Positions 55,551-63,843 of a stretch of DNA of 64,000 nucleotides are shown here, one piece after another. This stretch comes from Thiomargarita sp. Lineage in GTDB: Bacteria > Pseudomonadota > Gammaproteobacteria > Beggiatoales > Beggiatoaceae. Position 1 is the first letter of the stretch. Each line of letters opens with the position of its first letter. A program made the translations under genes and the position numbers. The notes below the pieces were generated by a model. It was not told where the DNA came from. It saw nothing but the letters and a program-made list of their open reading frames with translations, and did no database searches. The stretch lies in the NCBI GenBank assembly GCA_020721005.1, contig DYNP01000002.1:314649-378648 (forward strand). Direction: 5' to 3'.

Positions 55551-56456
55551 TCAATAACCAAAATTTTCAAAAATCTCAGTTTTTTCGTCACTGTTCAATT
55601 TCAGAAGGCCATTGTTTACACTGATGTTTTTTGACAACATGGCTTGTTCCAAACGCTGTTGATTCAGTAAAGTTTGGCCTCGGTCGGCTTGAGGGTGCCA
55701 AAGGTGCAATACTGGGACTCTAAAACGACCTTCTTTGCGGGCAATGCCACTGCGTAATAACCGAATGACCATTTCGGCATCTTCATGTCCCCAACCTTGA
55801 AAGTCTTCATTAAACCCGTTGATTTTGATTATGTTTGATCGCCAAATTCCCAAATTACAGGTTTTTGCGCCTTGCCAAGGGCATTTTTTATGCTTGAAAA
55901 TTGAATAGTTGGATGATTTAATTGGTAATTTTCTAAAGAGGGAAAGAGTATTTAAAGGCAGCAATGGCAACAGTCGATTGATTTTTTGTTGTAAGTAGGC
56001 GAGAGTCCAATCCCAAAGGGACCATGACCAAATAGGCAGTTGTTGATTGATAACTTGAGCAGTCAAAGTGGCATTGAGCAATACCCGATGGCCAACTACA
56101 AAGTGATTGGCTTCGGCCAATTGGGCATGCTCATATATAAAGGAAGGCAGTGGCACACAGTCTCCATCTAAAAAAATAAGGTAGTCTCCGTTAGCCAAAG
56201 CAATGGCTTGATTTCGCACTCGAGCAGCTCTAAATCCTTGATCGGGTTGCCAAAAATGTCGGATTGGATGCTGCGAGGTCAGGCTGGCTGAATGAATCAA
56301 ATCTTGCGTTTCTCGGGTGGAACCGTCGTCTGCGATAATAATTTCAAAATAGGGGGAGTTTTGTTGAGCATTGAGGGCTTGTAAAATCAATCCCAAAGCA
56401 TCGGGTCGATTGTAAGTGGTGATGATGAGACTGAAGTTAAGATTGTTTTTTGACAT
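55551..56456 (-). CDS. Family 2 glycosyltransferase with GT27-like C-terminus
   Basis: 301 residues, soluble GT-A fold. N-terminal LIITTYNRPDAL, ADDGSTRET, the metal-binding DxD in LIFLDGDCVP (D97, D99), and a C-terminal GWGHEDAEMVIRLLRSG segment as in galactosyltransferase-like GT2/GT27 enzymes. Probably acts in lipopolysaccharide or capsule assembly. It overlaps the upstream glycosyltransferase gene by 20 bases, so the pair is co-translated. Confidence 0.87.
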   Translation of the reverse strand: MSKNNLNFSLIITTYNRPDALGLILQALNAQQNSPYFEIIIADDGSTRETQDLIHSASLTSQHPIRHFWQPDQGFRAARVRNQAIALANGDYLIFLDGDCVPLPSFIYEHAQLAEANHFVVGHRVLLNATLTAQVINQQLPIWSWSLWDWTLAYLQQKINRLLPLLPLNTLSLFRKLPIKSSNYSIFKHKKCPWQGAKTCNLGIWRSNIIKINGFNEDFQGWGHEDAEMVIRLLRSGIARKEGRFRVPVLHLWHPQADRGQTLLNQQRLEQAMLSKNISVNNGLLKLNSDEKTEIFENFGY

Positions 56457-57201
56457 GCTCTTGCAAATAGAGTAATTTTAGATATCGGTAATAAGTTCCT
56501 TCCGCATTAGAAATTGCCAATAAAAATCCTTCTCGTCCATCTAAAAAACCTCTTCTCAATAGGTAGGTGCGAATAAATGCCCAGCAACCGTGCCCAATGG
56601 CTTGTGCCAAGTTGCTGCGTTGTCCTTGTTGAAAACGCATGTTAGCCCAAGCTGTTGAATAATGGTTCAATTTATCTAATACTTCTTCTAGAGAATCAAA
56701 GGGATGATGGAGTAAGGGACTGTTCAATCGTCCCACTTGTCCTTGAGTGATTTGCACTTTTTCATGCACTAAGTCTATTGTAAATTGTCCACAGTGGCGT
56801 TTGAATAGACGGGTGACATAGTCTGGTTGCCAACCACTGTGTTGAATCCAGCGGTGGCAATAACTGGATAGACGTGGTATTTGAAAAGCAGTATAGGTAG
56901 TTTGTTGAATGGCGTGTTGAATTTCAAGTTGTAAGGTGGGAGAAATTTGTTCATCGGCATCGATTGAAAGTATCCATTCTCCTTGGGCTCGTGCCAAAGC
57001 TCGATTTTTTTGGGGACCAAAACCTGGCCAGTCTGGAGTGGTTGTAATATTTGTGGTAAAAGGGCGAGCCAAAGTGAGTGTGTCATCTTGACTGCCACTG
57101 TCTAAGATGATGATTTCATTGGCAAATTGAACGGATTGTAAACAGTTTACAATGTGGGCTGAGGCGTTTTTGGTGATTAGAATGACAGAGAGTTGGGGCA
57201 T
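56437..57201 (-). CDS. Family 2 glycosyltransferase, WaaE/KdtX-like
   Basis: 254 residues. LSVILITKNAS, IIILDSGSQDDTL, the acceptor-site FGPQKNRALA and the DxD in SIDADEQ (D81, D83) match the WaaE/KdtX group that adds sugar to the lipopolysaccharide inner core. The C-terminal GHGCWAFIRTYLLRRGFLDG segment is also typical. First of a two-gene unit with the 301-residue transferase. waaA/kdtA is not adjacent. Confidence 0.88.
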   Translation of the reverse strand: MPQLSVILITKNASAHIVNCLQSVQFANEIIILDSGSQDDTLTLARPFTTNITTTPDWPGFGPQKNRALARAQGEWILSIDADEQISPTLQLEIQHAIQQTTYTAFQIPRLSSYCHRWIQHSGWQPDYVTRLFKRHCGQFTIDLVHEKVQITQGQVGRLNSPLLHHPFDSLEEVLDKLNHYSTAWANMRFQQGQRSNLAQAIGHGCWAFIRTYLLRRGFLDGREGFLLAISNAEGTYYRYLKLLYLQEHVKKQS

Positions 57202-57227
57202 AGAACATTTTTCATGGTTTTTCCCTT

Positions 57228-57250
57228 CACCAAGAAAAAATTTCTTGGTG
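57228..57250. terminator. Hairpin between ppiC and the glycosyltransferases
   Basis: CACCAAGAAA (57228-57237) pairs with TTTCTTGGTG (57241-57250) around AAA. It lies downstream of ppiC on the minus strand and upstream of the transferases; probable terminator separating the two operons. Confidence 0.6.
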
Positions 57251-57294
57251 GGGGAAATTTCAAGTGTTTTTCCTAAGAGTGTTTAGTCAATTGT

Positions 57295-58125
57295 TTAGGG
57301 TTGGGAGGGGGCATCCTGAGCAGTAGACGGAGTCAGGATTTCGATCTTGGCGGATTCTTTGAGTTGTCGGAGATATTTTTGCATTTGTTCAGTTTGTAGG
57401 GCATATTTGATTCGATCTTTGACCGTTTCAAAACTGGGCAGGTCAAGTTTGCGAATGTCATCTATTTGAATGATATGCCAGCCAAATTGGGTTTTGATCG
57501 GAGTTTTTGCAAGTTCCCCTTTGGTCATTTTTTCCATGGCGGCGGCAAATTCGGTGGTCACATGTTGTCGAGTGATCCAGCCTAATTCTCCTCCTTTCTT
57601 GGCAGAAAGAGTGTCCAGTGATTTTTCTTTGGCCAATTGGGCAAAATTTGCAGGCTGTTTTTTAAGTTCCTCTAAAATGTTTTGGGCTTCTGCTTCTGTT
57701 TTGAGCAATAGGTGCCGAGCTTGATACTCTTGAGGGGCTTCAAGTTCTGCAATTCTCTTGTCATATTCGGCTTTCAAATCTTCTTCTTTAATGGGATGTT
57801 TTTCCAAATAGGTGTGCATGCTCAGCGTGGTCAGCAGGTTGTCGCGCATTTGGGTCATTTTTTTGGTGAATAAGGGGGTTTGATCCAATTGTTGGGTTAA
57901 TGCGTCTTGTTTGAGCAATTCTTGATTAATTATTTCTTCTAAGATGGCTTGGGAGTCTAGTTTTTGATCGGCGACTGGTCCCTCGCGGTTGGCTAGGTAG
58001 AGATCATAGTCTGTTTGGGTGATGATTTTGCCATTAATATTGGCAAGAGGGGTGTTGGGTCCTGCATAAGCATAGGTAAATAAAAAGGGGGTGATAAGGA
58101 GATAAGTGATTGATTTTAAATTCAT
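57295..58125 (-). CDS. Periplasmic peptidyl-prolyl isomerase, parvulin type (PpiC/PrsA-like)
   Basis: 276 residues from ATG 58125; a TTG 15 bases upstream is also in frame. Signal peptide (about 1-21, ending TYAYAG), a SurA N-like helical chaperone region (about 25-125), and a single parvulin domain (about 130-225) with the signature ARHLLLKTEAEAQNIL, KKGGELGWITRQ, TPIKTQFGWHIIQID. It folds outer-membrane or periplasmic proteins. Last gene of yciB, HD hydrolase, yciI, bolA, ppiC on the minus strand, a gammaproteobacterial arrangement. Confidence 0.9.
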   Translation of the reverse strand: MNLKSITYLLITPFLFTYAYAGPNTPLANINGKIITQTDYDLYLANREGPVADQKLDSQAILEEIINQELLKQDALTQQLDQTPLFTKKMTQMRDNLLTTLSMHTYLEKHPIKEEDLKAEYDKRIAELEAPQEYQARHLLLKTEAEAQNILEELKKQPANFAQLAKEKSLDTLSAKKGGELGWITRQHVTTEFAAAMEKMTKGELAKTPIKTQFGWHIIQIDDIRKLDLPSFETVKDRIKYALQTEQMQKYLRQLKESAKIEILTPSTAQDAPSQP

Positions 58126-58143
58126 GTTTTGAGATTCCAAGGG

Positions 58144-58425
58144 TTAGGAAGGCGTGAATTCTTCTGGAGTTAGGGCGTATACTGTGAGAGCATGAATGCG
58201 ATTTTCCATCAGGGGGCCCAAGGTTATGTATACGGATCGATGTCTCTCAGTCAAGGGTTTTCCAGTGAATTGGGAACTGACAATCAAGAGTCTAAAATAG
58301 CCTTCTTGATCAAGGTTGGGAATATTACGAAAAGGAGGGGGTGGATCGTGGGCAATGAGTTCCAGACGTTGGGGCATAAAGGTGGTGTGCAAACGGGTTT
58401 TGATCAAGTGTTCAAGTTCAGTCAT
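58144..58425 (-). CDS. bolA: BolA family protein
   Basis: 93 residues, standard size. The class II KH-like fold carries the family pattern DQEGYFRLLIVSSQFTGKPL, TERHRSVYITLG and ENRIHALTVYALTPEE. The conserved His in the RHR segment is the usual ligand for a shared [2Fe-2S] cluster with a monothiol glutaredoxin. Some members bind DNA. It sits 18 bases upstream of ppiC and 14 bases downstream of yciI. Confidence 0.9.
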   Translation of the reverse strand: MTELEHLIKTRLHTTFMPQRLELIAHDPPPPFRNIPNLDQEGYFRLLIVSSQFTGKPLTERHRSVYITLGPLMENRIHALTVYALTPEEFTPS

Positions 58426-58439
58426 CTAAAGTGAGACCT

Positions 58440-58739
58440 TTAAGGTAAGACCTTTTTAAAGGGTTTTACAGTGATATTCGCATAAACACCGGCTTCTTGA
58501 TAGGGATCGGCGGCTGCCCAGTTTTGGGCGTCTTCTAAGGAGGAGAATTCTGCAATAATGAGGCTGCCGGTGAATCCTGCAGGTCCCGGATCGGAACTGT
58601 CAATGGCTGGAAGGGGACCAGCAAGCAGGAGTCGTCCTTGTGCTTTGAGGGTTTCTAGGCGAGCCAAGTGGGCTGGACGGGTTTTTTGACGATATTCTAG
58701 GCTGTTGGGGTTGTCTTCTGCAAATAGGACATAGAGCAT
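58440..58739 (-). CDS. yciI: YciI family protein
   Basis: 99 residues from ATG 58739; the longer open frame adds 50 unrelated residues. Ferredoxin-like fold with [40 protein letters not shown] (His and downstream Asp form the putative active site) and the C-terminal [21 protein letters not shown]. Homologs show weak hydrolase activity; the true role is unknown. Linkage to yciB and bolA is conserved in gammaproteobacteria. Confidence 0.92.
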   Translation of the reverse strand: MLYVLFAEDNPNSLEYRQKTRPAHLARLETLKAQGRLLLAGPLPAIDSSDPGPAGFTGSLIIAEFSSLEDAQNWAAADPYQEAGVYANITVKPFKKVLP

Positions 58740-58812
58740 AGTATTTAAGTTTGGGAATAGGCAGCTGGGTGGATAGGAAGGGTTGGACCTTGGGTTATTG
58801 AGGGTGTTGATT

Positions 58813-59379
58813 TTAATCAGATTGGGTTTGATTTTGAAATTGGGATCGTGCCAATGCAACGAGTTGATCATAGTGTTTTTCCAGGTCAAGGTTAGCGCCC
58901 CGAACTCCAGAGATCACTTGTTCAGTCCAGTCGAGGTATTGCTGTCGTCTTTCTAATGACCAGTCGTGAGGAGGAGAGTGGATCAGGTCATGGAGGTTGC
59001 AAATTTTGTCGGCGAGTTTTATTTGTTTGGCTCGTTGAGATTTATGAGAGGCATTGTCGATTTGTTGTTGTTTGCGTTCCGCTTTGGGTAGGGTTTTGTC
59101 GTCGGTCAGTTCTTTGACCAGGCCGAGAATGTCGGGACCGAATTGGGTTCTAATTTCTTCAGGGGTGGTTGGGGTGTCTTCTAAAATGTCGTGTAGCAGA
59201 CCGGCAATCAGTGTATTGTTGTCGTTGATTTTGCCCAGGGTCCATAGGGTCTCAGCAACTTGAATGGGATGGTTGATGTAGGGAGAGGCGTCTTTGTCTT
59301 TACGACGTTGCAGGCTATGTTTTTCTGCAGCAAATCGTAATGCTTTGAGAAATAGGGTCATTTCAGCATGGGTTTGCAT
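58813..59379 (-). CDS. HD-domain hydrolase, probable small alarmone hydrolase (MESH1-like)
   Basis: 188 residues, a stand-alone HD domain matching the hydrolase part of RelA/Spo[12 protein letters not shown] (H37), [14 protein letters not shown] (H63, D64, E67, D68) and [12 protein letters not shown] (D123, N127). No synthetase, TGS or ACT domain follows, so it fits small alarmone hydrolases that remove pyrophosphate from (p)ppGpp, or NADPH phosphatases of the MESH1 group. It begins 2 bases after the yciB stop codon, so it is co-translated with yciB. This gene is not a usual member of the yciB-yciI-bolA block. Confidence 0.87.
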   Translation of the reverse strand: MQTHAEMTLFLKALRFAAEKHSLQRRKDKDASPYINHPIQVAETLWTLGKINDNNTLIAGLLHDILEDTPTTPEEIRTQFGPDILGLVKELTDDKTLPKAERKQQQIDNASHKSQRAKQIKLADKICNLHDLIHSPPHDWSLERRQQYLDWTEQVISGVRGANLDLEKHYDQLVALARSQFQNQTQSD

Positions 59380-59381
59380 GG

Positions 59382-59951
59382 TTATGTGATCTCGGGAGGA
59401 TTGGGTTTGGGAGTGTCTTCTTCAGGTACAATGTATTGGCTTAGGTAAATGGCTTGGGCAATTACAAAGATAAGTGTGAGTCCCATCATGCCAAAGAGTT
59501 TGAAATTGACCCAGGTGTCGGTGTCGAATTGGTAAGCGACATAGAGGTTGAGCAGTCCCATGGTTAGGAAAAAGGTGACCCAACTGTAGTTTAAGCGAGA
59601 CCATACTTTTTCTGAAGTGAGGGTGAGTTGGTCGCTCATCATTTTTTGGATGAGATTTTTTTTGAAAATGAGTTCACTGCCCAAAAAGATGAGTGCAAAT
59701 GCCCAGTTGACTGCGGTGACTTTCCATTTGATGAAGGTTTCATCGTGCAATAGGATAGTGGCGCCTCCCAAGATAACGATGAGACTTAGGGTGATGAGGT
59801 GCATGTTTTCAACGCGTCGGTGTCGATACCATAGGTAGCCTACTTGTAAACAGGAAGTGAGTATGGCAACTGCAGTAGCTACATAGATGTCATAGAGTTT
59901 GAAGGCGATGAAAAAGAGTAAGATGGGCAGGAGATCGAATAGGAATTTCAT
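59382..59951 (-). CDS. yciB: Inner-membrane-spanning protein YciB (septation protein A/IspZ)
   Basis: 189 residues with about five membrane helices. Family signature MKFLFDLLPILLFFIAFKL at the N-terminus, then GGATILLHDETFIKWKVT and WVNFKLFGMMGLTLIFVIAQA. YciB affects cell-envelope synthesis and septation together with DcrB/RodZ-type partners. First gene of the minus-strand unit yciB, HD hydrolase, yciI, bolA, ppiC. The C-terminus carries a short Pro-rich tail. Confidence 0.94.
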   Translation of the reverse strand: MKFLFDLLPILLFFIAFKLYDIYVATAVAILTSCLQVGYLWYRHRRVENMHLITLSLIVILGGATILLHDETFIKWKVTAVNWAFALIFLGSELIFKKNLIQKMMSDQLTLTSEKVWSRLNYSWVTFFLTMGLLNLYVAYQFDTDTWVNFKLFGMMGLTLIFVIAQAIYLSQYIVPEEDTPKPNPPEIT

Positions 59952-60166
59952 CAGAATTATTCAGAGTAGTGGGTTAATGGCATGGAAGGTCCGTTCATTG
60001 CCGAGTTCAAAAAAATACGTCTAAAAAGAGTAGCGAGATGGTGCAGTGTTTGTAGCTTACTGATTTTATACGTATCATTGGGTCAATCAAGTTGAACTTT
60101 ATTATAGACTATACCGTTTTGCAACTCAAGTCAATTTGGCATTTCTAAGGAGATGTGGGTAGGGTG

Positions 60167-62674
60167 TCAGGAATGAGGTAAGTTGCTTAAGCAGGCGGCT
60201 TGTATTTTTTGAAATTCTTCTCTGCGCAATTCATAAAGGGTGCAGGGGGTGACTGTGCGATAGATTTCTGTGACCAAGATGGGGTGTATCAGTAAAGATT
60301 GTTCTCCAAAAAAGTCGCCGGCCATCAGGGTGGCTAAATCGGAATAGGTGTGTTTCTTGGGATAGGAAACTCGAATGAGACCTTGAGCAATCAGGAATAG
60401 GGAGTCTTGCAGATCTCCAGGATTAAATAGGGTGTGGTTGGCAACCAGGTTGTGAATTCGGAAATGGGGTAGGATTTGGGAGGCACAGGTCTCAATGGGA
60501 ATTTGTTTAAAATAGGGAATTCTGCGCAGCAGGTGGACGGGTTCCCAGTGCAAGTGAGTTAAAGCGTAATGGGTGGTGTTGTGAGTTTGTAGCTTGATAT
60601 CCAATTCCCAAAGTAAGGCATTGGCGATGCCCGTGGGTAGAAAACCATTGTGGGTTTGTTCAAGGATAGTTTCTCGTTCTGCGTGTAATAATAGGCGCTC
60701 TGCCAGTTTTGCTTGCATGGTGTTGACAAATTCGGAAAATTGTTCTCCAGTGTGGTCAAGTCGGGTCCGGGCAGCTTCGTGCCAACGTCGGTAATGCGCG
60801 CGGATTTTTTCGATGACTTGAGGACGCAAGGTTTCTGTTTGAGCAAGGTCATCTAGGCAGGTTAGAACATGAATATTGCCTTGATGACGTCCCCAAGCTT
60901 CTTCATAGTCTTGAGCAGTTTGGCGAGCCCGCCATTGTTTTATCCAATGTTTGATCAGGGGTAAGTGGCTGCATAAATTGAGCAAATATTGTTGCAGCAA
61001 ATAGCCTTTGTGGAAATGTAGGGTAAACTGAGGCAGTTTTCCTTCGTGCCGAATGGATTCACTTTGCAGGTCAATTGAATAGGTTAGATTTTGATAGCTG
61101 CGGGCTGATAAGTGTCCTTTGGCAAAGAGATCGTAATAGAGACTGCGTTCCATGGAGAATACTCGTATAAATAGGAGTCTTTGTTCAAGTTCTTGATCCA
61201 TCAGTTGTTTACGCAAAGTGGCATAGTAGGATTGGGTGTGTTGAACTGCTTGTTCACAGCGTTGTTGTTGTTGTTGGGCAATGCGGGCTGAGAATAGGCC
61301 TCCTTGTTGGAATTCTGGAATTCTACTTAAAGCACGTTGTTGGGACTTTAAGGTGCCTTCTACTTGAAGTAAGTTGTCGATCAGAGAAGGTTTATTGAGT
61401 TTCAAAGTCCGAGTAAGTTGGGACAGACTCGTGCCTTGGATAAGGTGGGTAAGGGGGAGAATCAGCGCCACCAGGTGCAAAAAATCAGGACTGGCGTCAA
61501 ATTCTCCCAGAGTCAGCAGAATGCCAAGAGAAATAACATTGGGTAAACTTCCCCAGTGAATGAGCGTACGATAACGCCAGTTAATCACTTTTTGGGAAAG
61601 TAGGAAATAGGTTAGGGAGGGGAGAGTGTGGGTGATCAGGCGACGAGTGAGGGGTTTGATAACTTGGGTGATCAAGAGACGACTTATAAAAATAGCCAAT
61701 AGCATGAGAATGGCCAGGGGTAACTGTTTCAATAGAAGTTGGGACTCGAGTAATAGGCCAACGGTTAAAAATAAGGTGGCTTGGCTGAGATAGGCTAAAT
61801 ATTCCCAAAAGTGTTTAAGGTGATCCGAAGAGATGGTTGAGGGAATACGATTGGGATTGGGATGGGTAAGGGAACGAGATAGGGTCAGTCCCACTGCCAC
61901 AGTGGCCATGATGGCATTGACATGTAACCAGACTTCAGCCATGTAAAAGGTGCCAAAGACCAGGAGTAGAGTGAGGGTAATTTCAAGGAAAGGATGACGA
62001 TTTTGGGAACGTAATGGATAAGTTGAGACCAGTGCCGTAATCAACCAACCAACCAGCAGTCCAGTGGCGATGTCAAATAGAAAAGTTTCCCATTCTTGCC
62101 ATAAGGTGTATAGGGGAAAGTCTTGTACCAGTAAAATGGCAATCAAGATTTGGGCACTGAGAATGGCAGTGGCATTGTTGATGAGACTTTCACCTTTTAG
62201 CAATAAAATGAGGCGTTTGGGAGCATTGATATGTTTAAATTGGTGAGTGAGAGATAAGGGATCAAGGGTGCTGAGAATGGCACTGAAAAGGAGCAATTGT
62301 AGAAGAGTGAAGGGAGTAGCGCCAGAAAAATGGAGTAGCAGAGTCATCAGTCCCGTGAAGAGTAAATTGCCGAGAATGCCCAATGATAATAGGGAAGGTA
62401 GAGTGTGGTGTAGGGGGCGTAAATCCAGTTTAAAGGCGACTTGAAATAATAGGATGGGTAACAAGATAAAAGTGACCAGTTCAGAAAGGAAGTCTGTTGC
62501 GAGCAATTCATTGAGAATCAGGGGATTCAGTTGGCTTTGGTTGAGCAAGAGACCCAAACTGATTAGGGTGAAAGAAGGGGGTAAGTGGAGACGTTTTTCC
62601 AGTAGCCAAGCTCCGGCAGTAAGGATGAGAAGGCTTAGGAACAGAGCTAACAGTTGGGGGATTGAGAGAGTCAT
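60167..62674 (-). CDS. CPA1-type cation/proton antiporter homolog with C-terminal cyclic-nucleotide-binding domain
   Basis: 835 residues. About 12 membrane helices (1-400), a long cytoplasmic helical region (about 420-700), and a cNMP-binding-like domain near the C-terminus (about 715-825, with GDLQDSLFLIAQGLIRVSY and AGDFFGEQSLL). The build resembles SOS1/NHE-like exchangers. Transport-site residues are altered: the usual ND pair reads GESLINNATA (N166-N167, Asp replaced by Asn), and the later GLRGAVSL-type motif reads GSLPNVISL, losing the conserved Arg. STLDP keeps Asp138. It may have different ion coupling or act as a sensor. It has no partner gene in the same unit. Confidence 0.85.
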   Translation of the reverse strand: MTLSIPQLLALFLSLLILTAGAWLLEKRLHLPPSFTLISLGLLLNQSQLNPLILNELLATDFLSELVTFILLPILLFQVAFKLDLRPLHHTLPSLLSLGILGNLLFTGLMTLLLHFSGATPFTLLQLLLFSAILSTLDPLSLTHQFKHINAPKRLILLLKGESLINNATAILSAQILIAILLVQDFPLYTLWQEWETFLFDIATGLLVGWLITALVSTYPLRSQNRHPFLEITLTLLLVFGTFYMAEVWLHVNAIMATVAVGLTLSRSLTHPNPNRIPSTISSDHLKHFWEYLAYLSQATLFLTVGLLLESQLLLKQLPLAILMLLAIFISRLLITQVIKPLTRRLITHTLPSLTYFLLSQKVINWRYRTLIHWGSLPNVISLGILLTLGEFDASPDFLHLVALILPLTHLIQGTSLSQLTRTLKLNKPSLIDNLLQVEGTLKSQQRALSRIPEFQQGGLFSARIAQQQQQRCEQAVQHTQSYYATLRKQLMDQELEQRLLFIRVFSMERSLYYDLFAKGHLSARSYQNLTYSIDLQSESIRHEGKLPQFTLHFHKGYLLQQYLLNLCSHLPLIKHWIKQWRARQTAQDYEEAWGRHQGNIHVLTCLDDLAQTETLRPQVIEKIRAHYRRWHEAARTRLDHTGEQFSEFVNTMQAKLAERLLLHAERETILEQTHNGFLPTGIANALLWELDIKLQTHNTTHYALTHLHWEPVHLLRRIPYFKQIPIETCASQILPHFRIHNLVANHTLFNPGDLQDSLFLIAQGLIRVSYPKKHTYSDLATLMAGDFFGEQSLLIHPILVTEIYRTVTPCTLYELRREEFQKIQAACLSNLPHS

Positions 62675-62859
62675 TGTCTTTCTGTGGGGTATGATGAAAG
62701 TGGGTAGGCAAAAGGGTGGGTATAAGTTACCAAAACCCTATCTCAGTTTTAATTTACTATTTTTTAATGTTTAGGTGCCTAAATTGGGATCATGAGGAAA
62801 AATGGCAGTGGCTGAGGAATTTCAGAAATGAATTGTTTAAGTCTAGCGCAAATAAAAAT

Positions 62860-62887
62860 CCCCGGCAATGTTTTACCATTGTCGGGG
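62860..62887. terminator. Hairpin terminator between the antiporter homolog and the TorD-like gene
   Basis: CCCCGGCAATG (62860-62870) pairs with CATTGTCGGGG (62877-62887). Reading left to right it is followed by ATAAAAATAC; on the minus strand by GATTTTTATT, which makes it a terminator for the TorD-like gene. The rest of the gap 62675-63053 shows nothing I can name. Confidence 0.6.
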
Positions 62888-63053
62888 ATAAAAATACGGG
62901 TTAATTTGCTTCGTCCCTCCCTTTTTCAGGAAGAACTAAGGAATGATCTGGACTGGATCAGAGGGTTGAAGGAAGTGTGTTACTTCATATAAGCTAAATT
63001 CTCACGCTTGTTACAGTGATTATACTTCATCTCTTCAAGCAGAAATATTCTCT

Positions 63054-63812
63054 TTACTGGATTATGGGATTTTGGACGGATTTGGGTTTTGACTGACTGG
63101 CATGAGGACATATCAACTCTTCTGCCTGCATTTCGTCATTTCGGATGAGACTGGTCAATTTCATGGGTTGAATTTTCAGCAGATGACATTCGGCTCGAAT
63201 GAGAACATCCAATACCTCACCCAGACTTAACCAAGCTGGAGTGGCAGTTTGTTCTCGTAAAGTGCGAATGAATGCCAAAGTCCAACAGCCCAAATGTTCA
63301 TTGAGAAAAGTACTTAGAGCCCGTTGAGTAATACGTTTGGGTTCTCCCCAATGCTGTTGTTGGGCATAAGCAAGTTTGATCAACAATAAACTGTAAAATT
63401 CCAACTCTGTGCCCAAATGATCAGGTAAATTGGGACTGTCTTCGGTAATTTTGAAACCAAAGGCCGTGTAAAAACCACTGATATCAGCCAAAGTAGTAGA
63501 ACGACCCAAACTGCTGCGACCATCTCCATAAGCGGTTTCATGCAATGGACAGCTGGCTTTGGTGAGGAAAAGATGCAGATATTCTCCTTCCAAATGAGAA
63601 GGATGGGCATTTTTCCAAGCCTGGACAGTTTTGTGTAGAGACTGCTTGAGCAACCTTTGATACTTGATTGGATAACATTGGGGAATTTGCAATTCAGCGA
63701 GACTGGTTTGTAAAGCAATCAGATGTTGGGCATGGGGATAAATAAAACCTTGGGCAATGGCTCGAAACCAAGCCGCCCGTTGTAACTGATGAGTAATCGT
63801 GAGGTTTATCAT
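63054..63812 (-). CDS. TorD/DmsD-family molybdoenzyme chaperone
   Basis: 252 residues from ATG 63812. All-helical protein with HLEGEYLHLFLTKASCPLHETAYGD and the family hallmark SPNLPDHLGTELEFYSLLLIKLAYA. The C-terminus holds a Cys (ELICPHASQ) not usual for the family. TorD-like proteins bind the twin-arginine leader and apoprotein of DMSO-reductase-family enzymes while the molybdenum cofactor is inserted. The client enzyme is not in the window and would be expected nearby to the right or elsewhere. The upstream side is blocked by repeat element A3. Confidence 0.85.
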   Translation of the reverse strand: MINLTITHQLQRAAWFRAIAQGFIYPHAQHLIALQTSLAELQIPQCYPIKYQRLLKQSLHKTVQAWKNAHPSHLEGEYLHLFLTKASCPLHETAYGDGRSSLGRSTTLADISGFYTAFGFKITEDSPNLPDHLGTELEFYSLLLIKLAYAQQQHWGEPKRITQRALSTFLNEHLGCWTLAFIRTLREQTATPAWLSLGEVLDVLIRAECHLLKIQPMKLTSLIRNDEMQAEELICPHASQSKPKSVQNPIIQ

Positions 63813-63843
63813 GTTGTATTTTTCCAAATGGTTAAATTTTTAA

